A stretch of DNA of 13,950 nucleotides from Candidatus Melainabacteria bacterium (lineage in GTDB: Bacteria > Cyanobacteriota > Vampirovibrionia > Vampirovibrionales > JAJTHC01), in the NCBI GenBank assembly GCA_026389055.1, contig JAPLIO010000212.1:1-13950 (forward strand), in the 5' to 3' direction. Below, piece by piece: positions 7,541 through 13,950 of this stretch (the stretch's first letter is position 1; each line of letters starts with the position of its first letter). The notes below the pieces were generated by a model that was not told the DNA's origin, made no database searches, and saw only the letters and a program-made list of their open reading frames with translations. The position numbers were made by a program, and so were the translations under genes.

Positions 7541-7549
7541 TGCTAATAA
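7541..7549 (+). promoter_or_regulatory. Candidate extended -10 promoter before the ABC1-like kinase
   Basis: TG, one base, then TAATAA lies 50 bases upstream of the start in the 105-bp gap after hemD. This resembles an extended -10 element; there is no recognisable -35. The surrounding gap is strongly AT-rich. Confidence 0.3.
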
Positions 7550-7599
7550 GTTTCAATTAAATTAACGGTTTAACCCAAATTAACAATAGCAGGAAAAAA

Positions 7600-7614
7600 A
7601 TGATGATGATGATG
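7600..7614 (+). repeat. Five consecutive ATG codons at the kinase start
   Basis: The gene opens with ATG five times in a row before AGT. AGGA at 7591-7594 is five bases before the first ATG, so the first or second copy is the likely start. Length change by slippage would be in frame. Confidence 0.9.
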
Positions 7615-10092
7615 AGTTTACAACCCAACAATAATTACTTACCAAATAACCCTAACGTGATGCCGTTTAAAGCCATGGCTCGGAAGGCGAGTGTGGAAGA
7701 AGCCGAACAACCCGAGGCGGTTGCGGATGTAGAGCCTGAAGATGAGCTAGATAAAATAAAAGAGAGCCTTGATAAGAAAAAAGAAGCCAAGGCGTTAAAA
7801 AATAAAGAAAAAGCCAAAGCAGGTAGAAAAAAACTGTTTAAACAAATAGCCATTGGGGTAGGTGCCGTTGCAGGTGCCGTAGTTACGGCAGGTGCAAGCC
7901 TAGGGGCTTATTGGTATTTTCATAACCCCAAACCAGCGATGACCTCACAGGAATTGATAAAGCTAGCTGGAGAGGTGGCTAATTATACGCAAGACGAAAA
8001 AAGTAAATTAGCAGAGCGTTTTAAACACCTCAATTTAAATTTAACGGCTGAAACTAAACTTAATGGTTTTCAAAAGTGGTGGACTGGGGTAACGAAAGCG
8101 ACCCTGATGCCTAAAGCACAAAAAGACCGAGTGTTAGAGTACCTATTTAAAGAAAATGGCATTTGGGATTTTATTGCAAATAAAGAGACTACCTTCAAAA
8201 AAAGTATGGTTAACATAACAGGCGAAGTATTTACTAATAAGCAAGAACAACAAAATGTCTCGTTATTGGGTACTCTAGCTTCCAACTTAGAAACGGCAAA
8301 AATGAAGCAAGGTCAAAATTCTAACGATGCCATTTCAGGTCAAGATATTGTTGAATGGACAATAGCTTCTCCTACACAGGATAAAACTGGTAAAAACTTA
8401 GCAATAGAGTGTAAGATACAACGTATACCAGAGGATATTTTTAAAGCAATAGGGGAAGTAGCTGAAGAAAGTGCTATTGAAAACGAAGCTATATTAAGTA
8501 GTAACAAGGCAGGTATTAATCCTGAATCCTATTTGCCAGGGTTAAAAGAATCTGTGGAAGAAACTTTTAATAAATACTTCACTTCTAAAGGGTTAGGGGT
8601 AATAAAGATTAGTGAGCTATTAGACGATCAAAAGGCAAGAGCAGGTAGTGTTGCAAAAATATTTAAAGTAACGGCTACAGATGGGCAAGACTATGCTATT
8701 AAAGTTATTCACCCTTCCATTAAAACAGAGTACTTCCCCAATATTTTAGAACGTTATATTTTAGATTTACAACAGAAAAACCCTAGTTGGGATTATCCAA
8801 CCGTTGTAGCGGAAGCGTGCAAAAAAATAGGCAATTTAGCCAAAGAAACCACTGTTTCAGAAGAGATGAGAGCTCATCAAGTCTTCTTCGAAAACCGTAA
8901 GAAGGGTTTAGGTATTCTTCAAGTACATCAAGCGTTAGCACACCACAGTGGGCCTAAATCAGAAGTTATGTTACAAGAATATATCCCAGACTATACCGCA
9001 ATTGATGAAAGAGTAGGGGATAGTAAAGAGTATGTTCATAGCTATGAGAAAAGAGCTAGAGCTAAAATACAAGTCTTGTTTGAAACAATTTGTCAAGCCA
9101 TGAACGGTATGATGCACGGGGATTTACACCCCGGTAATGTGGGCTTTGATGAGAATGGCACCCTTAGAATGATTGACTTTGGAAAGTTTATTGAATTAAC
9201 AGGGGAAACACCTAAAAAAGTTAGGGCGTTAATGATTAAGCTATTAAAGCAAGATGATGATGCAGCCATTCAAAACGCTATTAGAGCCATCGACCCTGCC
9301 ATTTATGATAGGTTAAGTACGGATCCACAACAGAAAGCATTGTTAGCTCAACTGAAAAAATCTCCGTTTAGTATCATAGAAACTTTATTTAAATATCATT
9401 TACTAGATGACCCTGCACATAACATTAACTCTGCTTCTATTACAGATGCAGGGAAACTGAATGTAGCTAACCGTATCAGTGCTGGCTTAGAACCACACAC
9501 CCGTTACCACCTAAGCAATCCTCCTTCTTCTTTACCAAACACACCTAAATCAATAGTTACTAGAGACCCAGCATTCTATAACGATTCAGAAAATGTTTAT
9601 AAACAATTGCCTTATGATTTCTACACTGAGGATGAGGTTTTAAAATCCTTCGCACGGGACGATCGATATATAGATCAACCTACCGAATTTATGGATACTT
9701 ATAGAGACTGTAGCAAAGTATTTTTGAAAGCGTTATTCCAAGATAACCCGAAAGAACTTGAGAATAATCCAGAATTAGAGAAACTCATGATGCGTAGAGT
9801 ATTAGACAAAGTAGCTATTTATGCACCAGGGCAAGAAATGGCAACAAGAATAGTTTCTACTGTTACCAAGGGAGACGGATTTGGGGCTGGCGAATTTTCA
9901 CAAAGAGTATCGGGGAAAGTGGTAAAAAAACTAGGTGTCAATCAAGATAACTTCTTTGGACAAATTATGACAATGGGTGCAAATAGTTATACAAACAAAA
10001 CGCTAGATGATATTTTAACCATACCAGAGTTAGGTTCTGCTTATTACAAACAAGAGCGTTTAGCGAAATCTGGCATGAACCAAAAAGCTTAG
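7600..10092 (+). CDS. Membrane-anchored, atypical ABC1/UbiB-like kinase
   Basis: At 830 residues this is longer than usual ABC1/UbiB proteins. In order: an N-terminal peptide with L-Q-P-N-N and N-P-N-V-M-P-F-K (7-24), an acidic then Lys-rich linker (31-79), one membrane helix at about 82-107 rich in Gly, Ala and Val, a helical region to about 290, then a kinase-like core. The core has G-S-V-A-K-I-F-K-V (349-357), Y-A-I-K-V with Lys368 as the ATP-binding lysine, H-G-D-L-H-P-G-N (506-513) with Asp508 as catalytic base, and D-F-G (526-528). These are ABC1-family hallmarks. The Ala-rich loop A-A-A-S appears as R-A-G-S (347-350). The family K-x-G-Q motif is not at its usual place, although K-Q-G-Q occurs at 236-239. 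A C-terminal region of about 280 residues is unrecognised. The ribosome site AGGA is five bases before a run of five ATG codons. A membrane protein with a similar N-terminus follows 43 bp later. Known members support quinone or lipid metabolism; its own role is unknown. Confidence 0.82.
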   Translation: MMMMMSLQPNNNYLPNNPNVMPFKAMARKASVEEAEQPEAVADVEPEDELDKIKESLDKKKEAKALKNKEKAKAGRKKLFKQIAIGVGAVAGAVVTAGASLGAYWYFHNPKPAMTSQELIKLAGEVANYTQDEKSKLAERFKHLNLNLTAETKLNGFQKWWTGVTKATLMPKAQKDRVLEYLFKENGIWDFIANKETTFKKSMVNITGEVFTNKQEQQNVSLLGTLASNLETAKMKQGQNSNDAISGQDIVEWTIASPTQDKTGKNLAIECKIQRIPEDIFKAIGEVAEESAIENEAILSSNKAGINPESYLPGLKESVEETFNKYFTSKGLGVIKISELLDDQKARAGSVAKIFKVTATDGQDYAIKVIHPSIKTEYFPNILERYILDLQQKNPSWDYPTVVAEACKKIGNLAKETTVSEEMRAHQVFFENRKKGLGILQVHQALAHHSGPKSEVMLQEYIPDYTAIDERVGDSKEYVHSYEKRARAKIQVLFETICQAMNGMMHGDLHPGNVGFDENGTLRMIDFGKFIELTGETPKKVRALMIKLLKQDDDAAIQNAIRAIDPAIYDRLSTDPQQKALLAQLKKSPFSIIETLFKYHLLDDPAHNINSASITDAGKLNVANRISAGLEPHTRYHLSNPPSSLPNTPKSIVTRDPAFYNDSENVYKQLPYDFYTEDEVLKSFARDDRYIDQPTEFMDTYRDCSKVFLKALFQDNPKELENNPELEKLMMRRVLDKVAIYAPGQEMATRIVSTVTKGDGFGAGEFSQRVSGKVVKKLGVNQDNFFGQIMTMGANSYTNKTLDDILTIPELGSAYYKQERLAKSGMNQKA

Positions 10093-10095
10093 CAC

Positions 10096-10114
10096 TTTAA
10101 TTTAATTTAATTTA
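10096..10114 (+). repeat. TTTAA tandem repeat between kinase and membrane protein
   Basis: Three copies of TTTAA and a partial fourth lie right after the kinase stop and before the AAAGGA ribosome site (10119-10124) of the next gene. It keeps the junction unstructured and AT-rich and could aid initiation; it may also be simple-sequence drift. Confidence 0.7.
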
Positions 10115-10135
10115 CAAGAAAGGAACTAATCTATC

Positions 10136-10906
10136 ATGATTTTTATTCAACCCAACAACCCTAACGCTTCAGCAGCATTTGTGAAGCCTCGTAGTACAAC
10201 GGCTGAAGCAGACTCTGTAACGGCTGCAGACCTAGAAACACCTGCGTCTCCGTTAGAAGAAAAAGAAACTGCCGATACCTTTACACTCACTAAAAAACCA
10301 CAAGAAACAGAGACAGACAACACAATCAGCCCGCAACGAGAAGAAAAAACCGCCGATAACGTTACCGACAATAAAAAAGCGGTAAAAACCGATTCTCCTC
10401 ATTCATCCAAAAAAACAAAAGAACATAAAAAAGCGTTAGCCAAAGCCTTAAAAGATGCTGAAAAACAAGAACGGCTGGATAACCAAGAAATACACGATGC
10501 CAAAATAAAAACCGCTTGGTGGACTTGCTTTCCTGTGATTGGTCCACTGCTAGGTGTTTTGCCCAACTTGTTTAGTTCTCCTGAAGCAAACGCTAGCAAA
10601 CGCTTGGATGTTACCATTAAAGATAGACCCGAAGATGAAGCAATTGAACACGAGAAAAAAATTAAGGGAGCCAAATTAAAAGCCGCCTTTTTAGTCTCTA
10701 TCCCCCATATCATTGGGGATGTTCTTTTTGTTCTTGCAACTATAAACAGTATCAAGAACCCCGAAAAGTATGTTGAAAACCTCACAAAAAACATGCCACT
10801 TGAGATGGCAAAGTTTTGGGGTGCCACTGTAGTTACCTTGGCAATGGCTTTAGGCTATCAATTCTTTGAAAAAACGGATGACCCCAACTTCAACAAAGGG
10901 CTATAG
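10136..10906 (+). CDS. Unrecognised membrane protein with tag-like N-terminus
   Basis: No family is recognised for this 256-residue protein. It begins M-I-F-I-Q-P-N-N-P-N, closely like the start of the preceding kinase. Residues 18-90 are a Thr/Ser/Glu-rich, probably disordered stretch, followed by a Lys/Glu helix at about 92-125 that may be a coiled coil. Three membrane segments follow at about 127-146, 184-204 and 226-244, split by a charged loop (K-D-R-P-E-D-E-A-I-E-H-E). There is no cleavable signal peptide, so the long charged N-terminus probably stays in the cytoplasm. AAAGGA is 11 bases upstream of the ATG. It lies 43 bp after the kinase with no clear terminator between them, so they are likely an operon; partner or substrate of the kinase is the natural guess. 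It ends inside a hairpin shared with the converging lipase-like gene. Confidence 0.78.
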   Translation: MIFIQPNNPNASAAFVKPRSTTAEADSVTAADLETPASPLEEKETADTFTLTKKPQETETDNTISPQREEKTADNVTDNKKAVKTDSPHSSKKTKEHKKALAKALKDAEKQERLDNQEIHDAKIKTAWWTCFPVIGPLLGVLPNLFSSPEANASKRLDVTIKDRPEDEAIEHEKKIKGAKLKAAFLVSIPHIIGDVLFVLATINSIKNPEKYVENLTKNMPLEMAKFWGATVVTLAMALGYQFFEKTDDPNFNKGL

Positions 10907-10916
10907 GCTAAAGCCC
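10898..10916. terminator. Hairpin spanning both stop codons of converging genes
   Basis: GGGCTATAG, one G, then CTAAAGCCC folds as a stem of nine positions with one A-A mismatch. It contains the TAG of the plus-strand membrane protein and the TAG of the minus-strand hydrolase. A U-tract is lacking on both sides, so efficiency is uncertain; its place between two genes 1 bp apart suggests a bidirectional transcript end. Confidence 0.5.
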
Positions 10917-12287
10917 GCAAGTGGATTTTGGGTTGTTGTGGGTGGCTAGGCGGGCAAGGTCGTAAAATAACCAAGCCATCGGCTTACGCTCACCCGCTTC
11001 CGCATGAAAAATATCGCTTGTAACCAAATGCCCCTCAGGCCACCGATAATGTGCCAAATCCACATGGTCCACATCATAAAACACCCGAGCAAAACACCCA
11101 TCATAATTCGCACTAAAACCACCTAAAGGTTCGTTATAAGGCGTATTACGTTCAGGCAAGTAAAGCGTGCTTGAAAGCGGAATAACCCCATCATTAAACC
11201 GATACAAATGCTGTAACCCCGCCCACTGGGCTTTGGGCGTATAAGTAGGGATATTAGCAATCTGCCAGTTCATATACGTCATCGCTCCATGCACCGTATA
11301 CCCATAAACAGGCAACACCGTACCCAATAAATTAGCAGGTACATGAATCAATCCATCTGAGGTTGAAGCCAACAAAGGCTTCCGCTTTTTGCGGGTTTTG
11401 GTATAAGCATTTTCAATATAACTAGTATAAATCACCAATTTTTTCTTAAATTCCAACACGCGGGCATCCGTACTACGGTATTTAGGCAACGGCAAATAAA
11501 TAGGCGATTCCGTCGGGGTACTACCATCTTTGGCTGGCTTATGCCAAAACTTGGTAACTTTAATGTTAGGAATAGACCCATCAAAATTTCGCCAGCCCAT
11601 ATCCTGCACCAAATTATCCCGCCCAAACATAAACGCCTGATATGCCATTTTATCGCTCAAATTCCGAAGCGGAGACGGGTTCTGGAAGAATTTATCAAAC
11701 CAAGATTTATCAAACAATAAAGAGCCATGATAAGGCACCGCCATGCCAAAAATAGTTTGTACTTTTGCGAGTAATTCTGGGTTTTCAATCAGCGTATCAC
11801 GGGCAACCAACCCACCTAAACTGTAAGAAAAAATCACCAGCTTCGGGCTATCTTCAGGCAAGTGTTTCGTAAAATAATCTAACTCCTGCCCAAATTCCGG
11901 GGATAAAACAGAGAGTGGCTCCGTAGAATCATACAAAAACAAATAAAACTTATACTGTTTTTGAATGGCAGGCTGTTTTTTAATCGCCCTAGCCAACTTC
12001 TTCCACCACGGGTTCCCCTGCCCTTCTTGAGACCTACCTGGTAATACAATCAGCGGTTGCCTGCCCGCCAACGGGGTTTCATCAAACTGGTAAAGATGAT
12101 TTAAGTGTTGCATTTTTCTAGCAAACAACCACGGCACAACAGGTTCAATCGGTGGTTTTTCACCGATTAGTTGAGGCATCACGGCAGGCGATGGCTGGGC
12201 TAGCGGTGCTTCGCCAAAAGCAACACAGGTATTCATCAACAAAAGCGAAAGGAGCAATGAAATAAGCATCGGGCGGAAAAGGAGCAT
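10908..12287 (-). CDS. Secreted lipase-like alpha/beta hydrolase
   Basis: This is a 459-residue hydrolase that would act outside the cytoplasm. It has an N-terminal signal peptide (M-L-L-F-R-P then a Leu/Ser-rich core to about residue 25, with a cut near C-V-A-F-G). The strand P-L-I-V-L-P-G (78-84) suits the oxyanion region, and the nucleophile elbow V-I-F-S-Y-S-L-G-G-L-V-A-R-D (151-164) puts Ser156 at the catalytic position. The usual first Gly of G-x-S-x-G is Ser154. F-N-D-G-V-I-P-L-S-S (364-373) matches the Asp segment of secreted lipases (Asp366), and D-V-D-H-V-D-L-A-H (405-413) supplies His408 or His413. Lipid ester hydrolysis is likely, but substrate and cellular location (periplasm, surface or medium) are unknown. 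An insertion with K-K-R-K and many aromatic residues lies at about 240-345. No strong Shine-Dalgarno precedes the ATG. It is transcribed divergently from the ridA-like gene. Confidence 0.82.
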   Translation of the reverse strand: MLLFRPMLISLLLSLLLMNTCVAFGEAPLAQPSPAVMPQLIGEKPPIEPVVPWLFARKMQHLNHLYQFDETPLAGRQPLIVLPGRSQEGQGNPWWKKLARAIKKQPAIQKQYKFYLFLYDSTEPLSVLSPEFGQELDYFTKHLPEDSPKLVIFSYSLGGLVARDTLIENPELLAKVQTIFGMAVPYHGSLLFDKSWFDKFFQNPSPLRNLSDKMAYQAFMFGRDNLVQDMGWRNFDGSIPNIKVTKFWHKPAKDGSTPTESPIYLPLPKYRSTDARVLEFKKKLVIYTSYIENAYTKTRKKRKPLLASTSDGLIHVPANLLGTVLPVYGYTVHGAMTYMNWQIANIPTYTPKAQWAGLQHLYRFNDGVIPLSSTLYLPERNTPYNEPLGGFSANYDGCFARVFYDVDHVDLAHYRWPEGHLVTSDIFHAEAGERKPMAWLFYDLARLATHNNPKSTCGL

Positions 12288-12334
12288 GGAATTTAAAAAC
12301 CTTATAAAAATGCAACAACAGGTCGTGTCTATTT

Positions 12335-12364
12335 TTGTTATGATGTCATCATACCTAACATAAA
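12335..12364 (+). promoter_or_regulatory. Candidate promoter with palindromic operator before ridA-like gene
   Basis: TTGTTA (12335-12340) as -35 and ACATAA or CATAAA (12358-12364) as -10 are about 17-18 bases apart. The spacer carries TATGATGTCATCATA (12339-12353), a perfect 7-bp inverted repeat around a central T, the form of a homodimeric repressor site. It sits between the divergent hydrolase and ridA-like genes and could serve both. For the minus strand, TATAAG lies at 12301-12306. Confidence 0.5.
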
Positions 12365-12407
12365 CTACCCTGTCATACTTATTTTTTAAAAAAGGACTTT
12401 CACCCCG

Positions 12408-12920
12408 ATGACAACCACTGAAACCCTCTACCCCATTGCAGACTTACTAAAAACCCCTAAAACCTTGGAACAATGGGAAGCCTTACTGCCTCAAGCTCCA
12501 ACCCCTGTGGGTTCATACGTTCCCTGTAAACCGCTAGGCAACACCGTGTTTACTTCTGGTACGTTACCGATGAAAGAAGGCAAACTAGCCTATGTAGGCC
12601 GTATTGGCGAAGGCGGAAACTTGACCATTGAAGCTGGGCAAGAAGCAGCAAGGCTCTGTATTTTGAATGCACTCAGTATTTTAAAAGCCGAATTAGGTAG
12701 TTTAAGCCGAATTAAATCTGTCGTGAAATTGGTGGGGTTTGTGATGGGTACGGCGGATTTTTACGCCCAACCCGCCGTTATTAACGGAGCTTCTGATTTA
12801 TTGGTAGCTATTTTAGGTGAAACGGTCGGTAGACACGCCCGTTCTGCTGTAGGCGTAGCGAATTTGCCGCTAGAAGCCCCTGTTGAATTGGAATTGATTG
12901 TTGAAGTATATCCTGCCTAG
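12408..12920 (+). CDS. RidA/YjgF family protein
   Basis: RidA-family proteins form trimers in the cytosol, and the best known members hydrolyse reactive enamines and imines made by PLP enzymes, giving 2-ketoacids and ammonia. This 170-residue protein belongs to the longer YjgF/UK114-like subgroup: P-V-G-S-Y-V-P (33-39), G-N-T-V-F-T-S-G-T-L-P (44-54), A-A-R-L-C-I-L-N-A-L (80-89), Q-P-A-V-I-N-G-A-S-D-L-L (121-132) and G-R-H-A-R-S-A-V-G-V (141-150). Arg145 lies where the active-site arginine is found in A-R-S-A-V. Whether this subgroup has true deaminase activity is less certain than for classical RidA. An extra 25-residue N-terminal stretch precedes the common start. AAAGGA at 12391-12396 is 11 bases from the ATG. 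A palindromic operator candidate lies 55 bases upstream. Confidence 0.92.
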   Translation: MTTTETLYPIADLLKTPKTLEQWEALLPQAPTPVGSYVPCKPLGNTVFTSGTLPMKEGKLAYVGRIGEGGNLTIEAGQEAARLCILNALSILKAELGSLSRIKSVVKLVGFVMGTADFYAQPAVINGASDLLVAILGETVGRHARSAVGVANLPLEAPVELELIVEVYPA

Positions 12921-12925
12921 GGTTG

Positions 12926-12947
12926 TAACTGCAATAGAGTTGCGTTA
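12926..12947 (+). terminator. Weak hairpin after the ridA-like gene
   Basis: TAAC and GCAAT pair with GTTGC and GTTA, leaving one bulged T and a three-base loop. A T-run occurs only about 14 bases later (12962-12968), so this is not a classical intrinsic terminator and could instead be a leader structure for the transporter. Confidence 0.35.
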
Positions 12948-12990
12948 ATATAAGTAGACACTTTTTTTCTACGGATGATTAAAGGCTTTT

Positions 12991-13863
12991 TTGCTAATCA
13001 TGTTTTCAGCCCTCCCCTTTTTAATTGCATCGCCCACCACAGGGCTTATTTCGTTATGGAGTGCTTTTTCATTAGGTGTTTTGCATGGCTTTGAACCAGG
13101 GCATGGTAAAGGCATTGTTTCTGCGTATGTAGCAGGCAAAAAACCCAACGTCTTAGAATTATTAGGGTTGTGCGGTATTTTAACCCTTTCCCATAGCTTA
13201 GGGGCATTTTCATTGGTATTACTGGGGTTAGCCTTTGGGGGGTCTATCAACCAACTTAATCCTGCCTTTATCCAAAGTGTTCATATTTTAGCTGCTAGTT
13301 TTGTGGTAGTGCTGGGTATTCATCTTCTTTGGCAACAAAAAACATTAATTAAAGCCTTCTTATTCCCCAGTACCGCTACCGAAAAAGAAGCGGAAGCAGA
13401 AGAAGTAGAACAAGAAAGCGTCGCTCTTGAAGCAGACCATCAGCACACGACTGATTCCTGCTGTATGCCAACCCCCGCCATGCCTAGCACCAGAGACCGA
13501 GCCTCCATCTACAAAGAACTTTGGTTATTAGGGCTTTCCAGCGGCATAAAGCCCTGCCCTATGTCGCTGATATTAGTCGCTTCCAGCTTGCAAATTGGGC
13601 AATGGTACGGGTGGACTCAAGGGATTTTCACGATTTTAAGTTTTTCTTTAGGCATGGGCGTTTTCCTCTGTTCAGTAGGGCTAACCGTGCTATTTGTTAC
13701 CCGAAAAATTGAAGGCAAAGCGAAACCCGTTAAACAGCACCCGTGGTACGCCCTTATTAAGCAATATCTACCGTTAATTTCAGCTAGTATTATTCTGCTT
13801 TCGGGTCTGTTTTTCCTTTGGATGGCTATTATGAATCCAGTAGAAGCTACCCATAAACCTTAA
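12991..13863 (+). CDS. RcnA/NiCoT-like nickel/cobalt transporter
   Basis: This 290-residue inner-membrane protein carries the metal-binding signature of the nickel/cobalt transporter superfamily, L-H-G-F-E-P-G-H-G-K-G at 31-41, followed by L-S-H-S-L-G-A-F (66-73) and the G-I-K-P-C-P block (185-190). These match RcnA-like efflux proteins better than uptake permeases, where the first motif is usually H-x-x-x-x-D-H. About six membrane helices are seen: 18-32, 57-80, 95-115, 180-200, 208-236 and 260-282. The central loop (130-165) is acidic and holds D-H-Q-H and a Cys pair, a likely metal-sensing or metal-collecting stretch. The start is uncertain: TTG 12991 has AAAGG five bases upstream, while ATG 13000 would be 14 bases from it; an in-frame TGA at 12976 blocks longer forms. 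No RcnR-type repressor gene is present in the window. Nickel or cobalt export is probable; import is not excluded. Confidence 0.87.
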   Translation: MLIMFSALPFLIASPTTGLISLWSAFSLGVLHGFEPGHGKGIVSAYVAGKKPNVLELLGLCGILTLSHSLGAFSLVLLGLAFGGSINQLNPAFIQSVHILAASFVVVLGIHLLWQQKTLIKAFLFPSTATEKEAEAEEVEQESVALEADHQHTTDSCCMPTPAMPSTRDRASIYKELWLLGLSSGIKPCPMSLILVASSLQIGQWYGWTQGIFTILSFSLGMGVFLCSVGLTVLFVTRKIEGKAKPVKQHPWYALIKQYLPLISASIILLSGLFFLWMAIMNPVEATHKP

Positions 13864-13926
13864 AATCCGCTTATAATAAATGTATTCTAAAGATAGCTTA
13901 TCAGTCTTTAGCTGGTTGGTTTGTCA

Positions 13927-13949
13927 GGGGACTGCTGTTTGGCAGCCCC
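13927..13949 (+). terminator. GC-rich hairpin at right edge
   Basis: GGGG, a bulged A, CTGC, a six-base loop, GCAG and CCCC form a strong stem 63 bases after the transporter stop. It is the strongest hairpin in the window. Whether a T-tract follows cannot be seen because the window ends one base later; a dispersed palindromic repeat is the alternative. Confidence 0.5.
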
Positions 13950-13950
13950 C

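Noticed and set aside
10399..10827. 142-codon open frame on the minus strand inside the small membrane protein gene
   Set aside because: Hydrophobic shadow of the Lys/Glu-rich codons on the plus strand; no ribosome site or partner.
12921..12990. Metal or cobalamin riboswitch upstream of the nickel/cobalt transporter
   Set aside because: The gap is only 70 bases and shows none of the conserved cobalamin or NiCo riboswitch segments; only a weak hairpin is present.

Overview
The window looks like a chromosomal segment of a Gram-negative bacterium. It encodes a TolC-type outer-membrane channel, a type IV prepilin-like protein, an Fe-S type PurF and a uroporphyrinogen-III synthase. The prepilin style (K-L-G/F-T-L-S-E-L-L-V-S-L-G then V-P-S-I-V), the heptamer repeat at the left edge and a palindromic GTAGGGG element suggest, weakly, a non-photosynthetic relative of the Cyanobacteria (Melainabacteria/Vampirovibrionia). 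That assignment is an inference from pattern memory only.

Layout: (1) 1-665, the 3' part of a prepilin-like gene on the plus strand. (2) 698-3235 on the minus strand, an ABC-2 type permease followed by a TolC-family gene; a 66-68 bp palindromic repeat is fused into the tolC-like reading frame just before its signal peptide. (3) 3353-5068, an AT-rich orphan gene with an HEXXH motif. (4) 5188-7494, purF and hemD as a tight pair. (5) 7600-10906, two AT-rich genes: a membrane-anchored, highly atypical ABC1/UbiB-like kinase and a small three-helix membrane protein with a similar N-terminal peptide. (6) 10908-12287 on the minus strand, a secreted lipase-like alpha/beta hydrolase converging on region 5 with 1 bp between the stop codons. 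(7) 12408-13863, a RidA-family protein and an RcnA/NiCoT-like nickel/cobalt transporter. No stretch over 300 bases lacks a gene, and I saw no tRNA, rRNA, CRISPR array or transposase.

The conserved genes serve housekeeping metabolism (purine and tetrapyrrole synthesis, reactive enamine/imine removal) and envelope transport. The unusual part is regions 3 and 5. Three 60-base lines counted by hand show about 35-38% GC in the orphan and kinase genes against about 57% in purF. The two genes of region 5 share the order tag, acidic/Ser-Thr linker, Lys-rich helix, membrane segment. The best candidate for an undescribed system is this kinase/membrane-protein pair, possibly with the HEXXH protein as a further accessory gene. 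No function is proven by the sequence.
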